A DNA stretch of 64,000 bases from Rikenella microfusus (GTDB lineage: Bacteria; Bacteroidota; Bacteroidia; Bacteroidales; VadinHA17): assembly GCA_020722575.1 (NCBI GenBank), contig DYKN01000008.1, forward strand, positions 22,295-86,294. Direction: 5' to 3'. Shown here in pieces: positions 53,301 through 60,826 of the stretch; position 1 is the first letter of the stretch, and every line of letters starts with the position of its first letter. Under the pieces are notes generated by a model. The model had not been told where the DNA came from, ran no database searches, and saw nothing but the letters and a program-made list of their open reading frames with translations. A program made the translations under genes and the position numbers.

Positions 53301-54748
53301 AACTCTCCTACCTTATAGACTTTTCCATTATATGTATATTCAAAAGCAACGGCAAGTACTTCGTCGGTATTAAGAGCTGTGTTTAGAGAAATGAAGCCAA
53401 GCTGCCGATTAAGGGTATATTCCCTTTCACTCAGTTTCCTGGCATTTTCTATCTTCTCAAAATCTCTTCCTATCTGAAAATCAGGATAGAGCCCGCTGAG
53501 AGCATCCGTCACTTTGTCTGATTCCCTTATATCAGGATAATTAGTTATGAGTTCATTATAAAGGTTATTTGTTGAATTATCCGGCCAGGGGGGTGATCCA
53601 GGGTTGGCACCGAAGGCAGGTATTTTATTAAAAATATGTGCAGAATTTTCTGCCAGATCCATAAAAGCAACAATGTTACGATTGCTTCCTTCTTCAAATC
53701 TGTTTGTCTTATTGGTTATCCATACCTCAATCCTTTCAATGTTTATTCCTGAACTGATAACCGGTAAGTTTTTAAGTGCTTCATCAAAAATATCTCTGAA
53801 AAACTGAGAGAGGAAAAAATGTCTGTTTGCTTCATACTCATCAGCTGAAATGTCGAAAGTGCTGAGCTGGGCACCTCCTTTTACCTCAAGTACTGATGAT
53901 TCTCCCTTTTGTTGTGAGAGAACTGTAGTTACTGTGAGTTTCCCAAATTGCATTTCAGTTTTTAGCCCGAAAAGACTGTGACTACCGGTAATCAGGGTTC
54001 CTGTAAGGGGAAGAGTCACATCACCTGCTTCAATTTTCTTAATGATTTCGTCTTCTTTGCCGGCATATTGAAGTTTTGTCCGGTTTTCAAACTCAAACAT
54101 AGCCTCAGTATTGTAGTTTATGCCTAGCTGGAGTTTGTCCCCGATAGTTCCTGTTACATTCATTTGAATCTTCTCCTTGAAGTCAAATGTCGGGATACTT
54201 CTTAATTTTTCCGAAAGAGCCGGGTTCTGCGTGCGTGATATGTTGATACCGAAGATAAGTTCAGCCGAACCTTGAGGAACTATATTTATAACATTACTAC
54301 CAAATATTTTATCAAATGTTTCACCACCTATTTCAATCTGTGGTATAAGTGATGAACGATAGCCTGTTTCATCTCCCGAAAGCCTCATCTGCCAGTATTC
54401 TCTCATTCTCCTATCAAATTCATATTTACGAAATTCTTCATGGCTCATTCTTACAGGAGTGCGGTAATTAAAAGGTCCCACTTTCTGGTAAATAATATAT
54501 TCATTTCGGTCGGGGTCATAAACTACTGTTGATGATATGTTTTTGGGGAGATCGAGAAAAAGAGGAGACCTCGAAGGCGATTCCCATGGAATACCTGAAA
54601 TATCATTTATTTTAAGTATTGACTTTCTTGCCGTATCCTGTTGCTGCGGGTTCTGTGCCATAACGGGTTGCAGTAAAAAGAATGCAGCAACAGATAATGC
54701 AATACCTAAAATTATTTTAAGGCTATAATATGAAACTTCCGGCTTCAA
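47321..54748 (-). CDS. sprA: Type IX secretion/gliding motility outer membrane translocon protein SprA
   Basis: SprA (Sov) is the giant 36-strand outer-membrane barrel through which the type IX system exports proteins bearing C-terminal sorting domains. The 2475-residue product has the family length. It begins with a signal peptide (SLKIILGIALSVAAFFLLQP, cleaved near VMAQ) and has the SprA N-terminal blocks, such as SLIPQIEIGGETFDKIFGSN and the following INIVPQGSAELIFGINISRT. The final residues, NFGFSLRFTLVQ, are a typical barrel end. The apparent start is a TTG at 54746-54748, 8 bases after the ruvA stop; no in-frame ATG precedes the signal peptide. It implies that a full T9SS exists elsewhere in the genome and links to the sorting-domain protein at 1380-1751. 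Confidence 0.97.
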   Translation of the reverse strand: MKPEVSYYSLKIILGIALSVAAFFLLQPVMAQNPQQQDTARKSILKINDISGIPWESPSRSPLFLDLPKNISSTVVYDPDRNEYIIYQKVGPFNYRTPVRMSHEEFRKYEFDRRMREYWQMRLSGDETGYRSSLIPQIEIGGETFDKIFGSNVINIVPQGSAELIFGINISRTQNPALSEKLRSIPTFDFKEKIQMNVTGTIGDKLQLGINYNTEAMFEFENRTKLQYAGKEDEIIKKIEAGDVTLPLTGTLITGSHSLFGLKTEMQFGKLTVTTVLSQQKGESSVLEVKGGAQLSTFDISADEYEANRHFFLSQFFRDIFDEALKNLPVISSGINIERIEVWITNKTNRFEEGSNRNIVAFMDLAENSAHIFNKIPAFGANPGSPPWPDNSTNNLYNELITNYPDIRESDKVTDALSGLYPDFQIGRDFEKIENARKLSEREYTLNRQLGFISLNTALNTDEVLAVAFEYTYNGKVYKVGEFSTDGVVAPRTLVLKLIKGTTLSPKLPTWKLMMKNIYSLGAGRVERKNFELHVLYQDDKTGNSINYIPEGNLSNKILLQLLGLDKLNSQLDREPDGVFDFIEDATIMSTRGRIMFPVNEPFGSYLRKQFSDPKIADKYVFQELYDSTQTVAKQIAEKNKFRITGQYSSASGSEIQLNAASIPQGAVKVTAGGVVLSENVDFVVDYNLGTVKIINQALIDSETPIQVSLESNQFFGFQTKTLVGTHLDYRINNNFNIGGTILHLNERPYTQKVNFGEEPISNTIWGLNTSYKSESQLLTNIIDKLPFLNTRAPSTISFFGEFAHLIPGHSKAISSAGNSYIDDFEASEIPLDLKSFNAWSLASIPQGQDNLFPEARLNNHLASGFNRAKLSWYVIDPLFLRNGSSTPQHLKENPDEQSSHFVREVFETEIFPYKESPSGVPTTIGVLNVAFYPDERGPYNFDTAPSAYSAGLNSNGTLKNPTSRWGGMMREILTSDFEMANIQYIKFWLMDPFVENPEHKGGDLYFNLGNVSEDILKDSRKSFENGLPGSPEVKNVDTTAWGRVPTIQAVVHAFDNDPQSRQYQDVGFDGLKDDDERSFHESYLQALQSILSQEAYEAYLKDPSGDNFHYYRGSDYDRLRLGILERYKNYNGPEGNSPTAEMSLENYPTTGTTLPDMEDINRDNTLSETESYYQYRVSLRPEDMMVGKNFIVDEIEYNATLANGEKSKVKWYQFKIPVTDYERVVGAIRDFKSIRFMRMFLRNFEEPVIMRLAKLDLVRAEWRKYNISFKEGSERITVPEQEDGSFEISSVSIEENSGKMPVNYVLPPGFTRIIDPSNPQLRQLNEQSMVLRVHNLEDGDARAAFKTVNLDIRQYRQLRMEVHAEALIGEPLIDDELTAFIRVGSDYKNNFYEFEIPLKVTPPGRYNNSNENHRAIVWPEDNRFIINLSILQEAKLARNRELQKPGSTLSISDVFVYISGNNRISVSGNPNLSNVKVIMVGVRNPSRTRNPVNDDGQPKSGEIWVNELRLSDFVENSGWAANAHLQARLADFGVVDMVGQTSTPGWGSIDKKVNERSKEQVVKYDISSTLEMGKFFPEKANVRLPVYVGYSEMIVKPQFNPLDPDMPFKKSLVEARNRAERDSIKTISQDYARRKTLTISNAGVNIRGKKPHPWDPANLTVNYTFNEVYRSNIKTELDLEKTIRGGINYNFQSQPTNIAPFRNIKPLNASIFRIIKDFNLYLFPQSISFRTDLSRYYNEVITRNINNPYLKVTPSYRKDFEWSRIYDIKYDITRQLKFDFTATSIARIDEPPGGVDRKRYANQYETWKDSVLTNLKNLGRTVNYNHFLNINYNLPVNKLPLLGWVNANMRYSADYTWLAGPLFPDSLNINLGNTIKNRNDFTFTASGALTTLYNKVKFFRTVENNTRPDARIRMKPEFNTVNFTRERVNFRQGTSRTITHNLKTRDVTVKVYDASGKEVTGKFVVVNENRITFTASRNADNARVVIEGKVIKKRNPAIVAGEYLMRALLGIRNISLTFTNNQGQILPGYMPGTNFLGMERHNDVFAPGWPFILGYGDLKFFDRAVENGWLSKDTLLNTPATFTNGQTISARSLIELFPGLRIDLTADRRYNEAISAYYMADKNGNFPDSTRNKIISGNFTISIISWGTAFEKISKKNDYISPAYEAFRYYTEIVSRRRSEERRKLDPGYNPDVDPVTGDPLGGPYKNGYGQTSREVLIPAFLAAYTRSDPEKVTLETFPSALRMMPNWRINFDGLSRFSFIQSVFTSVNLSHQYRSTYSISSFTTNLKYSPGPDGISRVRDLQNNYISKYEINVVTINEQFSPLLNIDMNWKNSLSTRIEWRKSRTVSLNLTSNQIADSRSNEIVVGAGYRFDNVQIILKTGGGQKALKSDLNVRFNLSIRDNKTIARKLIENVNQPVVGSKVITIGSSADYVLSDRFNLQIFADHTVNNPFVASTFPTSNTNFGFSLRFTLVQ

Positions 54749-54756
54749 ACTTTTAT

Positions 54757-55338
54757 TTACAAGATTTTCAGCGCTTTTTTGACAAGTTCCTCAACACTCT
54801 GATTTCTATCTTCTCTGATCAGACGGTCGAGTACCTTTATCACAGCGCTTCTGTTAAAACCTAACATCACTAAAGCAGATAACGCTTCTTCCCGTCTTGT
54901 ATTGTCTTCCGTTGTGAATATTTCCGCTACTGATGCCGGTTTGCCCACTTTATCCTTCAAGTCAACAATTATTCTTTGAGCCGTCTTAAGACCAATACCC
55001 TTAATACTCTTAAGTATATTAACATCAGATTCAACGATTGCTTTTTCAATGTCGGCAGGTGTCATGGATGAGAGCATCATCCTGGCAGTATTTGCTCCTA
55101 TGCCTGATACTGAAATCAGATATCTGAACATTGTACGTTCTGCTTCATCTGCAAAGCCGAAAAGTTGATGAGTATCTTCACGTATAACTTCATGAATAAG
55201 GACGGTGATCTCCGATTTTTTTTCAAATTTTGTAAAAGTATTGAGAGAAATTGATACAAAATACCCTATTCCTGCTGTTTCAACAATTACATGTGCAGGC
55301 GATATTTCGGTAATTATTCCCTTGATGTAATTTATCAT
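54757..55338 (-). CDS. ruvA: Holliday junction branch migration protein RuvA
   Basis: RuvA binds four-way DNA junctions and loads the RuvB motor. The 193-residue protein has the N-terminal OB domain (MINYIKGIITEISPAHVIVE), two helix-hairpin-helix motifs (FRYLISVSGIGANTARMMLS and NILKSIKGIGLKTAQRIIVD) and the small C-terminal domain that contacts RuvB (EEALSALVMLGFNRSAVIKV). The ATG overlaps the pdxA stop by four bases. The operon pdxA-ruvA-sprA does not include ruvB. Confidence 0.96.
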   Translation of the reverse strand: MINYIKGIITEISPAHVIVETAGIGYFVSISLNTFTKFEKKSEITVLIHEVIREDTHQLFGFADEAERTMFRYLISVSGIGANTARMMLSSMTPADIEKAIVESDVNILKSIKGIGLKTAQRIIVDLKDKVGKPASVAEIFTTEDNTRREEALSALVMLGFNRSAVIKVLDRLIREDRNQSVEELVKKALKIL

Positions 55339-56450
55339 AGAAGTGTTTCCGGGTTATTCATTTCAGGCAATTCAGGTGGCAACTCATCAATATGTTCATT
55401 ATGTATTTCAACTTCATAATGTTTCAAAGGGTTTTTTGAAATTTCTTCATACATTTTTCTCCTTCTGAAAATATCGCATGCAAGGTAAATGGCGTGACGG
55501 AATGAGCTTTCAGATGCTTCATTTTTCCCGGCAATATTAAATGCTGTACCGTGTGCCGGAGATGTTCTTACAACAGGCAGACCTGCTGTAAAATTGACTC
55601 CGGTATCAAATGAGAGTGCCTTAAACGGAGCAAGGCCCTGATCGTGATACATTGCCAGAACGGCATCGAATTTTCGGAATAATCCTGCGCCGAAGAATCC
55701 ATCGGCCGAAAAAGGTCCGAAAGCCATTATTCCTTCATCCCGTGCTTGCTGAATAGCGGGTGCGATTATTTCGGCTTCTTCACTTCCCAGCAGATTATTA
55801 TCGCCCGCATGTGGATTAAGCCCGAGGACAGCTATTACTGGTTTACGAATGGCAAAATCAACCAGAAGTGACTTTTCCATAATCCTGAGCTTCTTCAGAA
55901 TAAGCTCAGTATTGAGCACTTCGGCGACCTTTGACAGCGGTAAATGTTCAGTAACAAGCCCAACTTTCATATTTTCGCTTATCATGAACATTAGCACATC
56001 ATCCACTTTAAATTTTGCTTTCAGATATTCTGTATGGCCCGGAAATTTAAAATGCTCTGAATGGATTGAGCTTTTGTCGATAGGTGCTGTAACCAGCACG
56101 TCAATTTTACCGGTTTTCAAGTCTTCGACTGCTCTTTCAAGTGCAATAAAAGCTGATTCACCGCTGTGTGCAGTCGGCTTCCCAAGTTCCACCCTTACAT
56201 CATCGCCAAGACAGTTGATAATATTTGCCCTTTTATTATGAGCCTCACCCGGGTTCCTGATAAGGTTAAAACTGAAATTTTGAATATTCAGCGCTTTCCG
56301 GTGATATGCAGCCACCTTGGGCGAACCGTAAACAATCGGAATAAATAATTCGAAAACTGCACTATCCAGCAATGATTTAATTATGACCTCATACCCAATA
56401 CCGTTAATATCACCATGTGTTATTCCTGCAATAATCAGTCGCTCTTCCAT
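55335..56450 (-). CDS. pdxA: 4-hydroxythreonine-4-phosphate dehydrogenase
   Basis: PdxA oxidises 4-phosphohydroxy-threonine in the DXP-dependent route to pyridoxal phosphate. The 371-residue protein has ITHGDINGIGYEVI at the start (family G-D-x-x-G-I-G-x-E), the metal histidines in FKFPGHTEYLK, GLNPHAGDNNLLGSEE, and MYHDQGLAPFKALSFDTGVN with the third metal histidine. Its PLP product is used by SufS in this window. It starts 7 bases after the aminopeptidase stop. Confidence 0.95.
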   Translation of the reverse strand: MEERLIIAGITHGDINGIGYEVIIKSLLDSAVFELFIPIVYGSPKVAAYHRKALNIQNFSFNLIRNPGEAHNKRANIINCLGDDVRVELGKPTAHSGESAFIALERAVEDLKTGKIDVLVTAPIDKSSIHSEHFKFPGHTEYLKAKFKVDDVLMFMISENMKVGLVTEHLPLSKVAEVLNTELILKKLRIMEKSLLVDFAIRKPVIAVLGLNPHAGDNNLLGSEEAEIIAPAIQQARDEGIMAFGPFSADGFFGAGLFRKFDAVLAMYHDQGLAPFKALSFDTGVNFTAGLPVVRTSPAHGTAFNIAGKNEASESSFRHAIYLACDIFRRRKMYEEISKNPLKHYEVEIHNEHIDELPPELPEMNNPETLL

Positions 56451-56457
56451 TCTTCTT

Positions 56458-57912
56458 TCATTTTATAATATTTTCTTCAACAAGTTTTTTCAGGAAAACA
56501 GCAAGAAGCCTGAGTCCTGAACCTGGTCCTTCCTTGGTCCTGTAATAATCGTCTTTCTTAAGTATTCCTGTACCGGCAATATCAAGATGTAGAAAAGGGA
56601 ATTCGGTAAAAGTTTCGAGGAACTTACCAGCAGTTATGGCTCCTGCTTCCCGGCCTCCTGAATTTTTTATGTCAGCAATATCCGATTTGAGTAATTCTCT
56701 GTAATCATCCCAGAAAGGTAATCTCGCTACCCTTTCATAAACCTCATTTCCTGCCTCTTCCAGTTTTGTAAAAAATTTTTCTTCTGCATTACCCATCAGT
56801 GCAATTGCTTTATTACTGAAGGTCATTGCAGCTGAACCTGTAAGAGTAGCTATGCTTATGATCAAACCAGGTTTGTATTTGCCTGCATAACTTATTGCAT
56901 CAGCCAGAATCAACCTGCCTTCTGCATCAGTATTCACCACCTCAACAGTGCTTTTGTTGAACATTGTTATTACGTCGCCCTGAACATATGCATTACCACC
57001 AGGTCTGTTATCGGTTGCCGGCACAAGACCTATGACATGCAGCGGGATTCTGCATTTTGCCAGGACATACAAAACTCCTGCAACAGCGGCAGCACCAGCC
57101 ATGTCGGCTTTCATCTGCGACATATAATCATTAACCTTTATATTCAGTCCGCCGGTATCGTAAATAATTCCTTTCCCAATAAGAACAATCGGTTTTTCAT
57201 TAACTTTCTCATGTGGATTCCATTCAAGAATACAAAAAACAGGAGGATCAATACTACCCCGATTTACAGCAAGAATACCTCCCATCTTCAATGATTCAAT
57301 CTTGCCTTTGTTAAGCACCTCAACGGAAAAACCTGCTGCATCTCCCATTTTCCTGATCTCCCTTGCAAGAACAGATGCATTAAGATAAGCAGGAGGTTCA
57401 TTAATTAGATCCCTTGCTTTGTAAACCGCTTCACAAAGAATATTTAGCCACTCAACTTTGCTTTTTTCATTTATCCCGTACAACAGCACCTTCCCTGGAA
57501 ATGCTCCCTTCTCATCGTCTTTCTCTTTAGTCCTGTACTTATCAAAAGAATAAATACTTAAAATAAGTCCTTCAGTAAAAGCCTCAACTGCTCCGTTATA
57601 CATTCCATCTGAAGCGATGACAAGTTCTTTATGACTGTTCGATTTAATAAGCTTCTTCATTGTTGCGGCATTCTTTCTCAGCTCTTCTAGCATTCTGAAA
57701 GCAGGAAGTTTTCCGTTAGCCAGAACGAAATATGTGCTTCTATCATAAGAATTAACGTGTACATAGTCAACTTTTTCCCTGAGCTTTCGAAGTACATATC
57801 CTTTTTCAATTTTTGTGAGTGAGATAAATGGAGGTATTTCATCCTTCCCAACAATGCAAACAACTGATTGACTGGGCGATATCTCGTTAACCGTTTTTAT
57901 CTGAATTTTCAT
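56458..57912 (-). CDS. M17 leucyl aminopeptidase family protein
   Basis: A 484-residue cytosolic zinc/manganese aminopeptidase of the M17 family. The metal-binding C-terminal domain has GKGIIYDTGGLNIK (Lys and Asp ligands), MKADMAGAAAVAG and NTDAEGRLILADA, the diagnostic sequence with Asp and Glu ligands and the bicarbonate-binding Arg. DNRPGGNAYVQGDVI is also typical. The N-terminal domain is divergent, as usual. Such enzymes trim N-terminal residues from peptides and help protein turnover. It begins the unit M17-pdxA-ruvA-sprA and is divergent from mqnC. Its ATG is at 57910-57912; no good promoter is evident in the short gap. Confidence 0.93.
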   Translation of the reverse strand: MKIQIKTVNEISPSQSVVCIVGKDEIPPFISLTKIEKGYVLRKLREKVDYVHVNSYDRSTYFVLANGKLPAFRMLEELRKNAATMKKLIKSNSHKELVIASDGMYNGAVEAFTEGLILSIYSFDKYRTKEKDDEKGAFPGKVLLYGINEKSKVEWLNILCEAVYKARDLINEPPAYLNASVLAREIRKMGDAAGFSVEVLNKGKIESLKMGGILAVNRGSIDPPVFCILEWNPHEKVNEKPIVLIGKGIIYDTGGLNIKVNDYMSQMKADMAGAAAVAGVLYVLAKCRIPLHVIGLVPATDNRPGGNAYVQGDVITMFNKSTVEVVNTDAEGRLILADAISYAGKYKPGLIISIATLTGSAAMTFSNKAIALMGNAEEKFFTKLEEAGNEVYERVARLPFWDDYRELLKSDIADIKNSGGREAGAITAGKFLETFTEFPFLHLDIAGTGILKKDDYYRTKEGPGSGLRLLAVFLKKLVEENIIK

Positions 57913-57954
57913 ATGAAATGCTTCTAAAGGAGGTTGTAAAGTTAATCAAAAAAA

Positions 57955-57986
57955 TTTACTGCCTGACGCTGGAATTTTTACCTTTG
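57955..57986 (+). promoter_or_regulatory. Promoter of mqnC
   Basis: TTTA (57955-57958), a 20-base spacer and TACCTTTG (57979-57986) fit TTTG-N19-TAnnTTTG with one mismatch. Transcription would start near 57992, which leaves either the GTG at 58017 or the ATG at 58041 as mqnC start. Confidence 0.6.
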
Positions 57987-58040
57987 CAATAAAGATGTCG
58001 GAACCTGAAAAATAAGGTGTCAGGGATTATAAATAGTAAT

Positions 58041-59135
58041 ATGATGGGCAATCTTGAAATGATATGTGAGAAGTCTCTGACGGGTGAAGCTATTTCACAG
58101 CAGGAAGCTATTAAATTATATAAGGAGGCACCCCTTTCTTTACTTGTTTTTACTGCAGGTACCATCAGAAAAAAGTTACATCCCGACAACAAGGTTGGTT
58201 ACATAATTGATCGTAATGTTAATATAACGAATATATGTTTTTCGCAATGTCTTTTTTGCAATTTTTGCAAGCGCAAAGGAGATCCTGATTCATTTATTAC
58301 CAACGAAGATCAATATCGCGAAAAGATTGAGGAATTGTTAAGGCTCGGTGGCGATCAGCTACTATTACAGGGTGGGATGAACCCGGAACTGGGACTGCGC
58401 TTTTACAAAGATCTTTTCATCTCACTTAAAAGAGCATATCCTTCTTTAAAGTTACATGCTCTCGGCCCTCCGGAGATTGTTTACCTCGCGAAGAGAGAGG
58501 GCCTTTCATATTCTGAAGTTCTTAAAGAATTAATAAATGCAGGCCTTGATTCACTTCCGGGAGCCGGGGCTGAAATTCTTTCCGACAGAGTGCGAAAGAT
58601 GGTTTCACCTGCCAAGGCAACAACAACTGAATGGCTCGATGTAATGAGGGAGGCTCATAAGATCAACCTTCCTACATCTGCAACCATGATGGCAGGCCAT
58701 GTTGAAACAATAGAAGAGAGAATTATTCATCTCATTAGCTTACGTGAAGTACAGTCGGAAAAACCTGAAAACAGCTATGGTTTTATAACCTTTGTCCCCT
58801 GGCCATTTATGGAAGAAAATACTAGACTTTACAAAGAAAAAGGCATTAAAAACAATTTGAACGGATTTGAATATATCAAATTAATAGCTATCAGCAGAAT
58901 TGTACTAAACAATATTCCGAATATTCAGGCTTCGTTGCTGACTGTTGGCAAAGATGTTGCAATGATGTCGCTTCATGCTGGTGCAAATGATCTGGGTTCG
59001 GTAATGATAGAAGAGAATGTAGTAAGTTCTGCCGGAACAACATGGCGATATAATGCTGAAGAAATAATGGCTATCATAAGGGAAGCAGGATTTATACCTT
59101 ACAGAAGAAACCAGAAATATGAACCTTATGAATAA
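58041..59135 (+). CDS. mqnC: Cyclic dehypoxanthinyl futalosine synthase (futalosine menaquinone pathway)
   Basis: MqnC is a radical SAM enzyme that cyclises dehypoxanthine futalosine in the alternative route to menaquinone. The cluster motif is CFSQCLFC (CxxxCxxC) after DRNVNITNI. GGDQLLLQGGMNPELGLRFY, LHALGPPEIVYLA, LDSLPGAGAEILSDRVRK and ATMMAGHVETIEERI are the family blocks. The C-terminal GTTWRYNAEEIMAIIREAGF separates MqnC from MqnE and from CofG/CofH, which share the same fold. The ATG at 58041 is chosen because homologues begin near here; a GTG at 58017 adds eight residues. An extra cysteine follows the cluster motif (LFCNFC). It implies menaquinone-based respiration. It is a single gene with its own promoter. 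Confidence 0.88.
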   Translation: MMGNLEMICEKSLTGEAISQQEAIKLYKEAPLSLLVFTAGTIRKKLHPDNKVGYIIDRNVNITNICFSQCLFCNFCKRKGDPDSFITNEDQYREKIEELLRLGGDQLLLQGGMNPELGLRFYKDLFISLKRAYPSLKLHALGPPEIVYLAKREGLSYSEVLKELINAGLDSLPGAGAEILSDRVRKMVSPAKATTTEWLDVMREAHKINLPTSATMMAGHVETIEERIIHLISLREVQSEKPENSYGFITFVPWPFMEENTRLYKEKGIKNNLNGFEYIKLIAISRIVLNNIPNIQASLLTVGKDVAMMSLHAGANDLGSVMIEENVVSSAGTTWRYNAEEIMAIIREAGFIPYRRNQKYEPYE

Positions 59136-59255
59136 TATTTGTATGAAATAAATAAAAAATAAGAAACACCTTCCGGGCATTCTTATATATATGTATATAT
59201 TAAACTTCGGAGCATCCTTTTTGCAGGTGTCCTGTAAAATATAAATAAATATTAA

Positions 59256-59432
59256 TTATTCCTTGTTAACCGTTTCTTTCTTTTCTTCCTCGGGGTCGTA
59301 TTTTGAAGCTTTCTTGAATTCCTTAAGCCCCTGGCCCAGACCTTTCATAAGTTCAGGGATCTTACGGCCACCAAACAGAAGCACAACAATCAGCAAGATT
59401 AAAACTATCTCAAGAGGTCCAATCTTTCCCAT
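59256..59432 (-). CDS. tatA: Twin-arginine translocase subunit TatA/TatE
   Basis: A 58-residue protein, so short that length filters would miss it. It has the complete TatA layout: a short periplasmic start (MGKIGPLE), one membrane helix ([12 protein letters not shown]), the hinge [20 protein letters not shown], an amphipathic helix, and a charged tail ([13 protein letters not shown]). The F-G-x-x-K-I-P-E-L motif is diagnostic. TatA oligomers form the pore that passes folded proteins with twin-arginine signals. The ATG is at 59430-59432 and the stop at 59256-59258. It lies 68 bases after rseP on the same strand; tatC is not in the window. Confidence 0.92.
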   Translation of the reverse strand: MGKIGPLEIVLILLIVVLLFGGRKIPELMKGLGQGLKEFKKASKYDPEEEKKETVNKE

Positions 59433-59500
59433 ATCTTTAATTTTTTAATCCATTACAAAAATACAATTACTTTTTTGAAAACAAACAAACAAGTGATTAA

Positions 59501-60826
59501 TTATTTTCTTATAAGTTTAATTATGTCATTCCCGTTAGCATAAATGAGCAGGGAGAACAGGATTATCATTCCGGCAATCTGAGCGTATTCAAGAAACTTG
59601 TCGCTCGGTTTTCTTCCTGTAATCACCTCGTATGTCAGAAATATAACATGTCCGCCATCAAGGGCTGGAATTGGCAGAATATTCATTATAGCAAGGATAA
59701 TTGAAAGAAATGCAGTAAGGTTCCAGAAAGCCTGCCAGTTCCATATTCCCGGGAAGATTTTGCCAATAGTAATGAATCCGCCGAGTGATTCATATCCCTT
59801 AACCTCTTTTGAAAAAATCAGGCGGAACTGCTTCAGATAATCGCTGATAGTTCTGACTCCAAGTTTGAATCCTGCGGGAATAGATTTGAAAAAGCTGTAT
59901 TTTATAGTTTTATATTCAAAAATGTTCTCGAAGGTCCTCATTACCTCCAGCCTGCCCGATTCATTTGGCATAACAGGAATATTAAGGTTTTTATTATCAC
60001 GAGTAATATTCAGGGTGATGATTTTTCCCCTGTTTTTCATGAGATATCCCTGAAACTCGTCGAAGAATTTAAATTCAATGCTATCAGCACCTGTAATCTC
60101 ATCGCCTGGCATAACTCCAGCCTCTTTTGCAGGAGATGTTTTTCCGAAGCCGCTTACAATGAATGGTCGGAATGGAACTCGTGCATCAATAGATCCTTTG
60201 CCTTTAATGGCATCTCTGATATATTCCCCGAGTATATTAATGTTTATCACCTCTCCATTCCTTTCAACCTGTATTGTGCTTCTGTTGTTAAGTATGATTT
60301 CCTTTGGTATCTGATAGAAGTTATCAATATACTGATTATCCACCGAAAGTATTTTGTCGCCGTTTCGCAATCCAATAGAATATCCTGTACTATCTGTTAC
60401 GATTCCGTATTTGACATTTGAAGTAGGCAGGTAGGTTTCGCCCCAGACCCAGAGAATGGATACATAAATAAAGAATGCGAGCAGGAAGTTAAACAGTACC
60501 CCTCCGGTCATAATAAGTAAGCGCTGCCATGAGGGCTTCGATCTGAACTCCCATGGCTGTGGAGGCTGTTTCATCTGTTCACTGTCGAGCGATTCATCGA
60601 TCATTCCTGAAATTTTTACATAACCCCCCAGAGGAAGCCATCCAATACCATATTCTGTTTCCCCCTTCCTTAACTTGAAAATTGAAAACCATGGATTGAA
60701 AAAAAGATAAAATTTTTCAACCCTCGTTTTGAAAATTTTTGCGAAAATGAAATGGCCAAGTTCATGTATAATTACAAGAATCGAAAGACTTAAAACGAAC
60801 TGAATTATTTTAATCACCACAGTCAT
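59501..60826 (-). CDS. rseP: RIP zinc metalloprotease RseP
   Basis: An inner-membrane site-2-type protease of 441 residues. The zinc motif HELGH lies at residues 21-25 in the first membrane helix, and the third ligand region is NILPIPALDGGH near residue 390. Two PDZ-like domains lie between them (GIVTDSTGYSIGLRNGDKIL and KTSPAKEAGVMPGDEITGAD). In other bacteria RseP cuts anti-sigma factors or clears signal peptides; an ECF sigma factor occurs at 3902-4408, but no anti-sigma factor is seen, so no link is claimed. The ATG overlaps the dxr stop as ATGA, so the two are translationally coupled. Confidence 0.95.
   Translation of the reverse strand: MTVVIKIIQFVLSLSILVIIHELGHFIFAKIFKTRVEKFYLFFNPWFSIFKLRKGETEYGIGWLPLGGYVKISGMIDESLDSEQMKQPPQPWEFRSKPSWQRLLIMTGGVLFNFLLAFFIYVSILWVWGETYLPTSNVKYGIVTDSTGYSIGLRNGDKILSVDNQYIDNFYQIPKEIILNNRSTIQVERNGEVININILGEYIRDAIKGKGSIDARVPFRPFIVSGFGKTSPAKEAGVMPGDEITGADSIEFKFFDEFQGYLMKNRGKIITLNITRDNKNLNIPVMPNESGRLEVMRTFENIFEYKTIKYSFFKSIPAGFKLGVRTISDYLKQFRLIFSKEVKGYESLGGFITIGKIFPGIWNWQAFWNLTAFLSIILAIMNILPIPALDGGHVIFLTYEVITGRKPSDKFLEYAQIAGMIILFSLLIYANGNDIIKLIRK

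Noticed and set aside
58041..59135. Assigning this radical SAM gene as CofH or MqnE
   Set aside because: The blocks LLLQGGMNP, GPPEI and the C-terminal GTTWRYNAEEI fit MqnC better; no F420 genes are present.
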